Shown: piece after piece, positions 17,543 to 26,627 of the stretch
Layout: every line of letters begins with the position of its first letter
How positions within the stretch are numbered: the first letter of the stretch is position 1
Assembly: GCA_041746735.1 (NCBI GenBank)
Contig: JBGTGP010000040.1
Coordinates: 1-64,000, forward strand
DNA length: 64,000 nucleotides
Source of the DNA: Opimibacter sp041746735
Lineage (GTDB): Bacteria; Bacteroidota; Bacteroidia; Chitinophagales; Saprospiraceae
Reading direction: 5' to 3'
Position numbers and translations under genes: made by a program
The notes under the pieces: generated by a model
What the model saw: only the letters and a program-made list of their open reading frames with translations
Databases searched by the model: none
Told to the model about the DNA's origin: nothing

Positions 17543-19582
17543 ATGAAGAAGCATACGACAACAAGCTGGAAGGGTCTTTGGATAAAGACATATTCCGGCG
17601 CGCTGATCAAAAGTGTATTGCTTTGTATCGTGCTGTGGGTCCTGGATCATGATGGCCTCCATGCGCAGACAACGCAGTATACACGACCTACCGTCTGGTA
17701 TGGTGCGGCGGTCGCAGCCAATACAAATTTTTATGGCGAAACTACGCAGCGTCTAAATAACAACGTAACGACACCGGTTCCATTCCATGCCGGACAAGGT
17801 ACGGGGCTCTATTTGGCCCCACTTGTGGAATTTCACCAATCGGATTCCAGATTCGGGATCATGCTTCAAGCCGGATATGACAACCGGAGGAGTTCGTTCT
17901 ATGATCAATATGATCCGTTATGTAATTGTACGACAGGATTATCAACAAATCTGAGTTACATTTCACTTGAACCGAACCTGCGTTTTTCCCCCTTGGAATC
18001 CAGCCTGTATCTATTTGCAGGTCCCCGTCTTGGATTTAATGTCGCCAAATCCTTTACCTATAAGGAAGGACTGAATCCGGATCTTCCGGGTCAGTTGATT
18101 CGCCCCGATGTAAAGGAGGATTGGAGCAATATTAAATCGACTATTTTTTCAGTACAGGTAGGGGCGGGATTTGATATTCCGCTTTCGACCCCGGGAACAC
18201 GCACACAAACAATCCTGTCACCGTTTGTCTCTTTTCATCCCATATTGGGCCAGCAACCCAGAACCAATCAATCCTGGACTGTCAACACGGTAAGAGCCGG
18301 CGCAGCCATTAAGTTTGGTACGGGTGTGGCGATACCGGTACAGACGACACAAACCTATCCACCGGAAGTCATGCAATCCAATGTTTTGTTTTCTGTGACA
18401 GAGCATAGGAATGTTCCAGCGGAACGGAACGTGCGTGAGTTTTTCCCCGTCAGCAACTATGTTTTCTTTGATCAGGGATCAACTGAGATTCCGGATCGAT
18501 ATGATTTATTGAACAAGGGTCAGGTGGCCGCCTTTAAGGAGGATCAGTTGAGTGTACGAGTACCGAAGAACCTTTCAGGCCGTTCCGATCGTCAGATGAC
18601 CGTATATTATAACGGGCTGAATATTTTGGGAGATCGTATGGTGAAACTTCCGGCCTCCACAATTACACTGGTGGGGTCATCGGAGTTGGGTGTGGAAGAT
18701 GGCCGTACCATGGCAGAATCCGTTAAGCGATATCTGGTGGATATCTTTGGTGTTGGTGAAGCGCGGATCAGTACTGAAGGTCGGATTAAACCCAAGTTGC
18801 CTTCAGAAAGGCCGGGTGCGACAAAGGATCTTGATCTTCTGCGCCAGGGAGACCGGCGAGTTTCTATTGAAAGTACATCGCCAGCCTTGCTCATGGAGTT
18901 CCTTAGTGGCCCGGGTGCACCTTTAAAGCCAGTGGAGATACAGGCCAAACAAGAGAATCCGCTGGATGGATTTGTAACATTCAATGCGAATGGTGCGAGT
19001 AAAGAGTTTACATCATGGTCCTTGGCGATCACGGACGAGAAGGGAGTTGTCCAGAATTTTGGACCTTATACGCAAGACAAGATCAGTCTACCAGGTACAA
19101 CTATTTTGGGCAATAGGTCCGAAGGTCAATATAAGGTAGTGATGACCGGAAAAGCGAAAGGTGGAAATACAGTGACCCGGAATTCCTCTTTTCATCTGGT
19201 CCGCTCCGAAGCATTGGATGGGCCGGAATCGATGCGATACAGTGTGTTGTTTGAGTTTGATGAATCCCAAACTATTGCCATGTATGATAAGTACCTCACA
19301 GAGGTCGTCACTCCCAGAATTCCTACAAATGCAACTGTGATCATTCATGGGCATACAGATATTATCGGGGAGACTGAATATAATGAAACCCTGTCCCTGG
19401 CACGTGCCAATAGTGTAAAAACAACCATCGAATCAGCTCTGCAACGCGCGGGAAGGAAGGATGTGAAGTTTGAGGTGTATGGTTTCGGTGAAGATGAGAA
19501 TCGCGCCCTTTTTAATAATAAATTTCCAGAAGAGCGATTTTATAACCGGACAGTTATCATCGATATCATTCCACGCACGTAG
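17543..19582 (+). CDS. OmpA-family outer-membrane protein with barrel and two OmpA-like domains
   Basis: About 679 residues from the ATG at 17543 (a start at 17501 adds 14 residues before the basic MKKH). The signal peptide ends near LHAQ. An N-terminal region of about 250 residues looks like a beta-barrel (YLAPLVEFHQSDSRFGIMLQAGYD, LYLFAGPRLGFNV). Two OmpA-like domains follow. The first is degenerate (RTMAESVKRYLVDIFGVGEARISTEG). The second is canonical, with VIIHGHTDIIGETEYNETLSLARA and FYGFGE-type continuation, carrying the Asp and Arg that bind diaminopimelate in peptidoglycan. It would tie the outer membrane to the wall. A perfect terminator follows. Confidence 0.88.
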   Translation: MKKHTTTSWKGLWIKTYSGALIKSVLLCIVLWVLDHDGLHAQTTQYTRPTVWYGAAVAANTNFYGETTQRLNNNVTTPVPFHAGQGTGLYLAPLVEFHQSDSRFGIMLQAGYDNRRSSFYDQYDPLCNCTTGLSTNLSYISLEPNLRFSPLESSLYLFAGPRLGFNVAKSFTYKEGLNPDLPGQLIRPDVKEDWSNIKSTIFSVQVGAGFDIPLSTPGTRTQTILSPFVSFHPILGQQPRTNQSWTVNTVRAGAAIKFGTGVAIPVQTTQTYPPEVMQSNVLFSVTEHRNVPAERNVREFFPVSNYVFFDQGSTEIPDRYDLLNKGQVAAFKEDQLSVRVPKNLSGRSDRQMTVYYNGLNILGDRMVKLPASTITLVGSSELGVEDGRTMAESVKRYLVDIFGVGEARISTEGRIKPKLPSERPGATKDLDLLRQGDRRVSIESTSPALLMEFLSGPGAPLKPVEIQAKQENPLDGFVTFNANGASKEFTSWSLAITDEKGVVQNFGPYTQDKISLPGTTILGNRSEGQYKVVMTGKAKGGNTVTRNSSFHLVRSEALDGPESMRYSVLFEFDESQTIAMYDKYLTEVVTPRIPTNATVIIHGHTDIIGETEYNETLSLARANSVKTTIESALQRAGRKDVKFEVYGFGEDENRALFNNKFPEERFYNRTVIIDIIPRT

Positions 19583-19629
19583 AATGCAAAGTCCATTACA
19601 GGAAATTACAAAGCGTTAAATTGTAAGTC

Positions 19630-19662
19630 AAAGGCGGATGGTCAAACCATCCGCCTTTCCTT
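19630..19662 (+). terminator. Rho-independent terminator
   Basis: A perfect 13-bp stem (AAAGGCGGATGGT with its complement) closes on a three-base CAA loop and runs into TTTCCTTT. It lies 47 bp after the OmpA-family gene. The 220 bp between it and the next gene hold no recognisable feature. Confidence 0.85.
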
Positions 19663-19885
19663 TGGAAGAAGGATATCTGCAAGCCACTGACATAGAATGT
19701 TGTAAATCGTGGGTGGAATTATGTAATGCTCCAGGGTTAAAAAGGGCCGACCTTTATACTCGATATGAAATTGTAGTACAAAAAAATCACCTTCAGTCGA
19801 AAATGAAATCCCATTTTCCAAACTCTGGATCTGGTATAGTTGAGATGGGGTGGAAGTATAAAGTAATTTAACAACAGTAAATTTA

Positions 19886-20353
19886 ATGATAATGAAAAAG
19901 CAAATGGCGAGCCTCATATGGGCATTGGGTTTATCTGGTGCATTTCTAATGGGATGCACATCCACCTCCCAGGACGAAGAAGCCGCCCAGCAGAAACTTC
20001 GGGAGGCTCAGGAAGAATTGGTTCAGGCAAAAGAAGAACTTGCTGAAGCACGGCAAAGACGCGCTACTGAAGAAGAATGGAGAGCTTTTAAGCTTGAGAC
20101 AGATGAGAGGTTGATAAAGAATGATAACCGGATAGCAGAATTGAAGATACAAATCAAGAAACCCGGAAAGACTCCAGATCAAGTCTATGTGAAGCAGATT
20201 GACGCGCTGGAGGTTAAGAACAAAGATCTTAGAACCCGTTTGACCGTCTATGAACGAAATCAAAGTGACTGGGAATCGTTTAAGCAGGACTTCAATCATG
20301 AAATGGAAGAACTTGGAAAAGCTTTTTCTTCCTTCGCGGATGGTCGCAAATAA
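19886..20353 (+). CDS. Coiled-coil lipoprotein
   Basis: 155 residues. The signal peptide ends in lipobox FLMGC, so the mature protein starts at Cys about 24. The rest is a nearly continuous charged coiled coil (EAAQQKLREAQEELVQAKEEL, KQIDALEVKNKDLRTRLTVY). Similar small lipoproteins tether or space the envelope or act in stress responses; I cannot assign a family. Position after an OmpA protein and a terminator right after the gene suggest a single-gene unit in an envelope gene run. Confidence 0.7.
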   Translation: MIMKKQMASLIWALGLSGAFLMGCTSTSQDEEAAQQKLREAQEELVQAKEELAEARQRRATEEEWRAFKLETDERLIKNDNRIAELKIQIKKPGKTPDQVYVKQIDALEVKNKDLRTRLTVYERNQSDWESFKQDFNHEMEELGKAFSSFADGRK

Positions 20354-20375
20354 CAACCCCATAAACCTGATGAAA

Positions 20376-20410
20376 ACAGGGTGGTATAACAACCACCCTT
20401 TTCATTTTTT
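20376..20410 (+). terminator. Rho-independent terminator
   Basis: GGGTGGT and ACCACCC pair around a six-base loop, followed by TTTTCATTTTTT. It lies about 25 bp after the coiled-coil lipoprotein gene. Confidence 0.8.
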
Positions 20411-20448
20411 ATGAAGATGGAACAACAGGGCAATTGTCTCTTAAAAAA

Positions 20449-20898
20449 ATGGATATCATGATGATTATACAAAAAAGTTTTTTCCGCTATATCTTATATA
20501 GTGTGTTCGGAATCATTTTGGTTACATCTTTATTGGCATGTGCTCGAAAGACAAGTTTTCTTACTTCGTCTGTGGTGCCTGCTGCACGTGGGCATGTAAA
20601 AGTGAATACGGATTCCAATAAGAATTATGTGATTCAGGTTCAATTAAGTGATTTGGCAGGAGTCGAACGGCTTCAACCGCCCAGACAAACCTATGTCGTT
20701 TGGATGTTAACGGACAGTAATCAGTCCAAGAATCTGGGACAGATACAAAGTTCATCCGGAATGCTTTCTTCTAAACTCAAAGCATCGTTTGAAACGGTAT
20801 CATCATTCAAACCAGTTAAAATATTTATCACAGCAGAAGATGATCCCGGGATTCAATATCCGAGTACCCAGGTGGTGTTATCGACCGATAGATTTTAA
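20449..20898 (+). CDS. Lipoprotein resembling the extracytoplasmic domain of RskA-type anti-sigma factors
   Basis: About 149 residues. A basic N-terminus and hydrophobic core end in lipobox TSLLAC. The mature part (TYVVWMLTDSNQSKNLGQI, then FKPVKIFITAEDDPG and STQVVLS) resembles the small beta domain at the C-terminus of anti-sigma-K factors. Here there is no N-terminal sigma-binding part or zinc finger, and no sigma factor gene adjoins. I infer a stand-alone envelope domain; the family call is tentative. The TTG frame start at 20434 is less likely than the ATG at 20449. Confidence 0.5.
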   Translation: MDIMMIIQKSFFRYILYSVFGIILVTSLLACARKTSFLTSSVVPAARGHVKVNTDSNKNYVIQVQLSDLAGVERLQPPRQTYVVWMLTDSNQSKNLGQIQSSSGMLSSKLKASFETVSSFKPVKIFITAEDDPGIQYPSTQVVLSTDRF

Positions 20899-21047
20899 AA
20901 GCTTATTCTAGTAGGAGGGAAGCAACCTCCAAATCTTCCAACGTAAAAGTAGTTGGTCCCCCAAGGCGAGACGGGCGTAAAAAGCTTCTTAGATCTGTGG
21001 ACATAGTCGTAGCTTCGCAGCGGTGGAATAGGATTTCCTTTTATTAT

Positions 21048-22838
21048 ATGACCAGCGTACAGATACTCTTCCGCGGAGCTTTGCTTCCGGGACTTATTAT
21101 TGTTTTGTTTTCCGGCCTGCTGGCTGGCCAGTCTGATGAAGACTGGCGCAGAAAGGTGGATAACTCTCTGCTAGAGAAATCATCCGGGGAAACCAACCGT
21201 CCTTTTTTTGTGTTGTTCCGGCAACAAGCGAATCTGCAGTTAGCGGCACAATTGAGGACTAAGGAAGAAAAGGCACACTATGTGTATGAGGTATTGAGGG
21301 AGACAGCCCGTTCAACGCAGGGAGATGTCATCCGTTTTCTACAACAATCAGGTGCCGAATACAAAAGTCTTTTTATCATCAACGCCATCATGACTCAAGG
21401 ATCTCTGGACCTGATCAGGGAGTTGGCGGTGCGGAATGATGTCAGTTATATCTGTAACAATCCACCCATGCGCTTTGACACGCCAGTCGAATGGTCGATG
21501 ACCAACGTAGGACAGCGTGGAGCCATTGAATGGGGTATTTCTATGATCCAGGCCGATGTGGTTTGGAGTCTGGGACACCGCGGACAAGGTGTTGTAGTCG
21601 GCGGGCAGGATACGGGGTATGAATGGGATCATCCGGCCCTGAAATTACAATACCGGGGCTACAACGCCATTGCAGATACGGTCATTCATGATTATCATTG
21701 GCACGATGCCATCCACGAGATCAGTCCTTTCCATACAGATACAGTCAATCCCTGCGGCCTTGATTCCAGAGTTCCTTGCGATGATCACAGTCACGGCACT
21801 CATACGATGGGCACCATGATTGGGCTGGATGGCGAGAATGAAATCGGTGTTGCACCTGAAGCCAAGTGGTGCGCCTGCCGAAATATGGAGCGTGGATGGG
21901 GTACCCCCTTTACCTACCTTGAATGTTTTCAATGGTTTCTCGCTCCAACCGATCTGGACGGCCTCCACCCGGACCCATCTCTTGCTCCCCATGTTATCAA
22001 CAATTCGTGGTCGTGCCCGGAAGCGGAAGGATGTGACTCAACCAACTGGCATATGATGGACATGGCCATCAATCACTTACGCATGGCTGGAACTGTGGTA
22101 GTTGTTTCAGCTGGCAACAGCGGAAGCGCATGCAGTACAGTCTCAGCACCTCCGGCGATGTATGAAGGTGGTTTTGCGGTTGGAGCGACAGCGATCAATG
22201 ATACCATAGCCGGATTCAGCAGCAGGGGGCCCGTGACAGTAGATGGTAGTTACCGTTTAAAACCCAATGTGGCTGCACCGGGAGTTTGGGTGCGTTCGGC
22301 CAGACCTGGTGGTGCCTATAGTCATGCATCAGGCACGAGTATGGCCGGCCCACATGTCGCCGGACTTGTCGCCCTGATCATTTCCGCCAATCCGGAACTC
22401 GCAGGAAAGGTCGATGTCATTGAGCATATCATAGAATCTACCGCAATTCCGAAAACGACAGACCAGGATTGCGGACTTATTCCGGGTAGTGAAGTACCCA
22501 ATCATACCTATGGGCATGGTCGGGTAGATGCGCTTGCCGCCGTGCAGGCTGCTATCGCGTTGATTCCGGTGAATACTGAAGGAACGCAACCGGGTACCAC
22601 AATAAAACTATATCCCAATCCTGTAAGAGACCTCTGGACGATTGACACCCGCGGCATTGCGGGGCATATCAGGCTTGTCATCTATGATGTTTACGGCCGG
22701 CTTTCCTACCATCAGCAATGGGAGTGGAGTGCGGGTTCAATTCTAAAAACTGACCTGTCGTCATTACACCCGGGAATTTATTATTTTCAGCTACAGGCTG
22801 GGGAAATCCAACAGCAAGGACGCCTGTTGAAAAAGTAG
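21048..22838 (+). CDS. Secreted S8 subtilisin-like serine protease with T9SS sorting domain
   Basis: About 596 residues from the ATG at 21048, which gives a normal signal peptide (LLPGLIIVLFSGLLAGQ). An earlier frame start at 20997 is unlikely. An inhibitor-like propeptide is followed by the subtilase domain with all three catalytic motifs: Asp188 (GGQDTGYEW), His249 (DHSHGTHT) and Ser431 (SGTSMAGPH). The C-terminal 80 residues form a type A sorting domain (IKLYPNPVRDLW ... DLSSLHPGIYYFQLQAG), so the protein is expected to cross the outer membrane by T9SS and be released or attached. The adjacent kinase gene is convergent, 23 bp away. Confidence 0.93.
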   Translation: MTSVQILFRGALLPGLIIVLFSGLLAGQSDEDWRRKVDNSLLEKSSGETNRPFFVLFRQQANLQLAAQLRTKEEKAHYVYEVLRETARSTQGDVIRFLQQSGAEYKSLFIINAIMTQGSLDLIRELAVRNDVSYICNNPPMRFDTPVEWSMTNVGQRGAIEWGISMIQADVVWSLGHRGQGVVVGGQDTGYEWDHPALKLQYRGYNAIADTVIHDYHWHDAIHEISPFHTDTVNPCGLDSRVPCDDHSHGTHTMGTMIGLDGENEIGVAPEAKWCACRNMERGWGTPFTYLECFQWFLAPTDLDGLHPDPSLAPHVINNSWSCPEAEGCDSTNWHMMDMAINHLRMAGTVVVVSAGNSGSACSTVSAPPAMYEGGFAVGATAINDTIAGFSSRGPVTVDGSYRLKPNVAAPGVWVRSARPGGAYSHASGTSMAGPHVAGLVALIISANPELAGKVDVIEHIIESTAIPKTTDQDCGLIPGSEVPNHTYGHGRVDALAAVQAAIALIPVNTEGTQPGTTIKLYPNPVRDLWTIDTRGIAGHIRLVIYDVYGRLSYHQQWEWSAGSILKTDLSSLHPGIYYFQLQAGEIQQQGRLLKK

Positions 22839-22861
22839 TCATCGCAAATGACAGCGTCTCC

Positions 22862-25120
22862 TCAGGCCGCTTTCAGATAATCCCGAATGACCAGTTTGAC
22901 TTCTGTCCCGGTAGAATAGTCACGCGAAATCTCGGCCTCCAGTTTTGCGCTCAGCGACTGGATCAGTTTACTGCCAAAACCTGTTAATGCTGTTTGTTCG
23001 GCTATCCCTATACCGTCATCTCTGACCCGGAGGATAAGCGTTTGATTGTCTTCGTAGAGATCTATGTATAGGTGTCCGGACGACGTTTCCGGAAATGCAT
23101 GCTTGAGGGCATTGCTGATGAGTTCGTTCGTGATAAGACCCAGGGGGACTACAGTATCTACATCCAATTGGATAGGTTCGATATTTTTATGCAGGGTGAT
23201 CCGGTCGGACGAGATATTATAGGTGTCAAATAATCCCTGGATCAGGTTGTCAAAATACTCCTTCATATTGACCCCCGTGAGATTGTCCTCCCTATAAAGG
23301 TTTTGATGCAGCAAAGCCATGGATTGTACGCGGCTTCGGCCTTCGGCAATGGCCTGGAGGGCGGCGTCATCTTTGATATAGCCTGACTGGAGTTTGAGCA
23401 GACTCGAGATGACCTGAAGGTTGTTTTTTACCCGGTGGTGAATCTCTTTGAGCAGAATATTTTTTTCTTCGTTGGATCGGGTGATGAGTTTGTTGGCTTC
23501 CCGGACCTGGCGGTACAGCCGATAGACGAGGAACAACAAGCCCAGCACCAGAAGTAGGCCAGTGAGTACAATAATCATATTTCGTTTTTGTGCTTTGAGT
23601 CTGGCCGTGACCACCTGATGCTGCATGTCCAGTCTGGCGATGGTCTCATCCTGAATAGTTTTTTCATAACCAGCTTCTATATCGAAGAGTGCCACATCCT
23701 GACCTGAGCGGTACAGGGAGTCGTTGAGTGCGGCATATCGTTCGAGGGATTGAAGTCCGGCTTCCACATTCCGGGAGAGGAGATGATTATTATATTGCCG
23801 GTACAGTGCTTCCTTAAGCCAGCCGGTCTGATGTATGTCTTTGGCGATTTGTACGGCCTGGTTAAACGCCAGACTGGCCTGAGCATAGCCTCCCTGCTGC
23901 ATAGCCTGAACTCCATGAACCATATTTTCAAGGTAGAAGGTTTGTGGGCCTCGCTCACAATTCAAGGCATTAGCGGAGTCAAGCCAGGCGCGCGAAGACT
24001 GGAGATCATGACGGTAGGCTTCGTTGAGTGCAGCACGAAGTGCCTGTGTAAGTGGGTCCTGGCAATTCAAACTTCTGGGAAACTCCCTGTATGCTGTTTC
24101 AATTTCAACTTGCGCCTCCTCAAACTTTTGATCGGCCATGAGCGCATACGCATAGGCAGCCGCTACCTGTGTTTTACGGAGTCGATGCAGCGCAAAACTA
24201 TCACACATGGCCACCGCTTCACGTGCATAACGAACCGCACGGGCAGGCTGGACGAGGTCGGCATAGATCTGGGAGAGGGTGAGCTTGTTTTGGATTTTCA
24301 TCAGGTTGAAACTCGATGAGTCCGGAATCAGGCTATGAGATTTGACAAGCAGTTGGCCGGCTTTGGTCAGATTTCCCTTTCGTATATAATACTTAGCATA
24401 ATCCATGATCCCATTAGCCATAATGCCGGAATCCCGTTTGGCCGCATAATTTTCATCGATCAGAAAATAGGGATTAGGTCGACCTACCCATTGAGGGACT
24501 TTGGCCAGATAGTTTTCAAAATAGTACACACATGAATCATGTTGACGACTATTGTAATACATTCCATAATGCATATCCCGTAAGCATTCGAGATAGGGCT
24601 GGCCGCGGCTGATGGTATCCATCTCCCGGAGCAGGCGGATGAGTTCACCTGACTGGTTAGACATTTGATAAAAGGAAGACAATTGTTGCAAAAAACTAAA
24701 TTGGGCCCTGGGTTCATTGTGTCTGACAGAGAAGTCCGCGCCAAAACGCTGAACGTATTCAAAAAGATGGCGCTGGGTGATAAATTTGAAGCCACTGCGA
24801 AAAATAAATTCGATGAGAGGTTTTGCATCTTCGAGAGCCATTGGGTCATCCAGAAGTTGGGTTCGTATCTGGCGGCTGATCAGCGTATCACCGGATACAT
24901 GGAGGGCATACATTAGGACCACGGCATGCTGACGTTCAAGGGTTGTTGTACGGTATACCCGGCTCTCCGGGGTTATTGCAGGAGGCTTCAGATACGTGAT
25001 GACCTCTTTCGCTTTTCCGGCTCGGATCAGGATCAGCAGACTGTCCGGCAAAGGCGTTTGAGCCATGGTGATGCTGGACAGGCCAATACTCATGATCGCT
25101 AAGAAATATTTCATATACAT
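22862..25120 (-). CDS. TPR sensor histidine kinase, HisKA_2 (HWE-like) type
   Basis: 752 residues. A signal peptide (YFLAIMSIGLSSITMAQ) is followed by about 480 residues of TPR-like helices, one membrane helix (MIIVLTGLLLVLGLLFLVYRLY) and a coiled linker. The HisKA_2 box EIHHRVKNNLQVISSLL has the His pair at 561-562. The ATPase domain follows, with ITNELISNALKHAF and RDDGIGI. Kinases of this class commonly pair with receivers outside the classical CheY output types. The divergent regulator gene at 25582 is the obvious partner, separated by 460 bp. Confidence 0.92.
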   Translation of the reverse strand: MYMKYFLAIMSIGLSSITMAQTPLPDSLLILIRAGKAKEVITYLKPPAITPESRVYRTTTLERQHAVVLMYALHVSGDTLISRQIRTQLLDDPMALEDAKPLIEFIFRSGFKFITQRHLFEYVQRFGADFSVRHNEPRAQFSFLQQLSSFYQMSNQSGELIRLLREMDTISRGQPYLECLRDMHYGMYYNSRQHDSCVYYFENYLAKVPQWVGRPNPYFLIDENYAAKRDSGIMANGIMDYAKYYIRKGNLTKAGQLLVKSHSLIPDSSSFNLMKIQNKLTLSQIYADLVQPARAVRYAREAVAMCDSFALHRLRKTQVAAAYAYALMADQKFEEAQVEIETAYREFPRSLNCQDPLTQALRAALNEAYRHDLQSSRAWLDSANALNCERGPQTFYLENMVHGVQAMQQGGYAQASLAFNQAVQIAKDIHQTGWLKEALYRQYNNHLLSRNVEAGLQSLERYAALNDSLYRSGQDVALFDIEAGYEKTIQDETIARLDMQHQVVTARLKAQKRNMIIVLTGLLLVLGLLFLVYRLYRQVREANKLITRSNEEKNILLKEIHHRVKNNLQVISSLLKLQSGYIKDDAALQAIAEGRSRVQSMALLHQNLYREDNLTGVNMKEYFDNLIQGLFDTYNISSDRITLHKNIEPIQLDVDTVVPLGLITNELISNALKHAFPETSSGHLYIDLYEDNQTLILRVRDDGIGIAEQTALTGFGSKLIQSLSAKLEAEISRDYSTGTEVKLVIRDYLKAA

Positions 25121-25581
25121 GGTTTGCTGTCTAAAGCTACGGGATAAATGGGAGGCCCTTGCTTTTGAAAGTGGTCATCCAGAAGCTTCTCCATATATTC
25201 CAGCGTATGCAGCGACAATTGGCATGGAGGATTCCAACGAAAGATCTGAGATATGCCGGGACGACGAAGCCCGATGCAAGGGGATAATTCTGGCCTCAGA
25301 TGTAGACGGACTGTCCGGAATATCTTTATTGATCATGATGGTATGGACGCTCAAAAGAACAAACTCCCCGTGCGATTGACATCACCCATTAGTGTGAGGG
25401 CGGTTCACGAAGATGTTGCTTCATTTGCAGAACAACGGGAATAAGAATCGCCGGAGTAAGTTGAGCTTCAATTCTTCTATCGACCCGACTTTGAATGCCA
25501 AAAGAATACATACATTTAAACAGATATCCAGCACCATACGCCAAAAGGGTACAATGTTGGGCTAGAGTACGATTATAATCG
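25121..25581. promoter_or_regulatory. Divergent intergenic region between kinase and regulator
   Basis: This 461-bp gap separates two divergently read genes and so must hold both promoters. Open frames exist on both strands, but none shows a family motif or a convincing start. I see no hairpin, repeat or clear TAnnTTTG element, so no specific site is called. Its length is unusual for this compact window, and a degraded gene cannot be excluded. Confidence 0.4.
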
Positions 25582-26196
25582 ATGCAGGACATGTCCATTT
25601 GTGTATTAATAGTTGAGGATGAGCCGGTGATTGCCACGGATATTGAATTGACACTGACCGGTGACGATTATAGGGTGGTAGGTACAGCATATACCAGTAC
25701 TAAAGCCATTGACATGCTCCATCGTTTAAAGCCTGACATTGTGTTGCTGGATATTGGGATCCGGGGGGATAAGGACGGCATCGATATCGCATGCATCATC
25801 AATGAGAGGTATAAGATCCCCTTCATTTATATCACGTCCTATGCCGATAAGGGGACGTTGGAGCGTGCGAGGGAGACGCTTCCGTATGGCTATATTGTCA
25901 AGCCTTTCAAAGACCGGGATATTGTTAGCGCCATTGAGATGGCCGTCTACCGCCATGCCGCCACGAACAACAAACAGTTTCCATCGTTGATGGAGATCGC
26001 TTCACTGACACCATTGACGCCCGGTGAGTACCAGGTGATGCAATGCGTCTGGGAAGGAAGTACTAATCTCCAGGTGACCGAAAAACTCAACATTTCTATT
26101 AATACGGTAAAGACCCATCTCAAGAGTATTTTCGCTAAGCTGGATGTGGGGTCCCGGAGTGAGGCTATTGCGGTAATTCGGGAGATGAAGGTTTAA
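25582..26196 (+). CDS. Response regulator: receiver + LuxR-type HTH
   Basis: 204 residues. The receiver has EDE at 12-14, phospho-acceptor Asp57 (VLLDIGI), the Thr switch in YITSYAD and Lys in VKPF. The C-terminal HTH reads LTPGEYQVMQCVWEGSTNLQVTEKL followed by SINTVKTHLKSIFAKLDVGSRSEA, close to LuxR/NarL recognition helices. A start at Met4 (25591) is equally possible. Together with the divergent HisKA_2 kinase it forms a two-component system. A large symmetric palindrome begins 56 bp after its stop. Confidence 0.9.
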   Translation: MQDMSICVLIVEDEPVIATDIELTLTGDDYRVVGTAYTSTKAIDMLHRLKPDIVLLDIGIRGDKDGIDIACIINERYKIPFIYITSYADKGTLERARETLPYGYIVKPFKDRDIVSAIEMAVYRHAATNNKQFPSLMEIASLTPLTPGEYQVMQCVWEGSTNLQVTEKLNISINTVKTHLKSIFAKLDVGSRSEAIAVIREMKV

Positions 26197-26251
26197 CCTA
26201 TTTTTTTACAGTCAAATGGAGGGATAATGGATATGGTAATGAGCATATAGC

Positions 26252-26431
26252 ATTGATTAATAAGGCACTATATTTTTAGATTGGTGTAAAAATTAACCCC
26301 ATATTTTCCCTCAGGTTTAGCTAAAACAGTGTGGCACACCTAGGTGTGCCACACTGTTTTACGGATTTATTGCTGGAATTAATGGGTGAATTTTTACCAC
26401 ATTCATGAATCGTAAATATCTTATAATCAAT
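26252..26431. repeat. 180-bp symmetric imperfect palindrome with a perfect 40-bp core
   Basis: The segment is symmetric about 26341.5. The core (26322-26361) is a perfect palindrome of two 20-base arms without a spacer, centred on CCTAGG. At matching distances outside it, TGGTGTAAAAATTAACCCC (26282-26300) mirrors GGGTGAATTTTTACCACA (26384-26401) with most bases paired. The extreme eight bases ATTGATTA and TAATCAAT are exact complements. The intervening spacers are not conserved beyond chance. No flanking target duplication is evident. It could be a decayed MITE-like element, a strong bidirectional hairpin or a multi-site operator. The remaining A/T-rich sequence to 26627 shows nothing else. 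Confidence 0.85.
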
Positions 26432-26627
26432 TATTTATTATTTATTATTACAATAAATCCCCATTTTTTTTGTGGAGATAGGTTGCGGCAACAGCGCCGT
26501 GTATCCCAGCTATGGACTAACGGGCGGTGTTTGTTAACGTGAGGAAATGAGGTATATTCGATCTTGGTTTTCAGGAAAGATGTAAGACTACATTCCTTTT
26601 TATCATAACAAAACGAAATAACACCAC

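Noticed and set aside
19638..19871. 77-codon plus-strand frame between the OmpA gene and the coiled-coil lipoprotein
   Set aside because: It begins inside the terminator hairpin and shows no protein-like pattern.
20914..20930. GGAGG/CCTCC hairpin before the subtilase gene
   Set aside because: Five-base stem without a U-tract; not strong enough for a terminator or riboswitch call.
25065..25444. Open frames across the divergent intergenic region
   Set aside because: No family motif, no convincing start and overlap with the kinase gene start; treated as intergenic.
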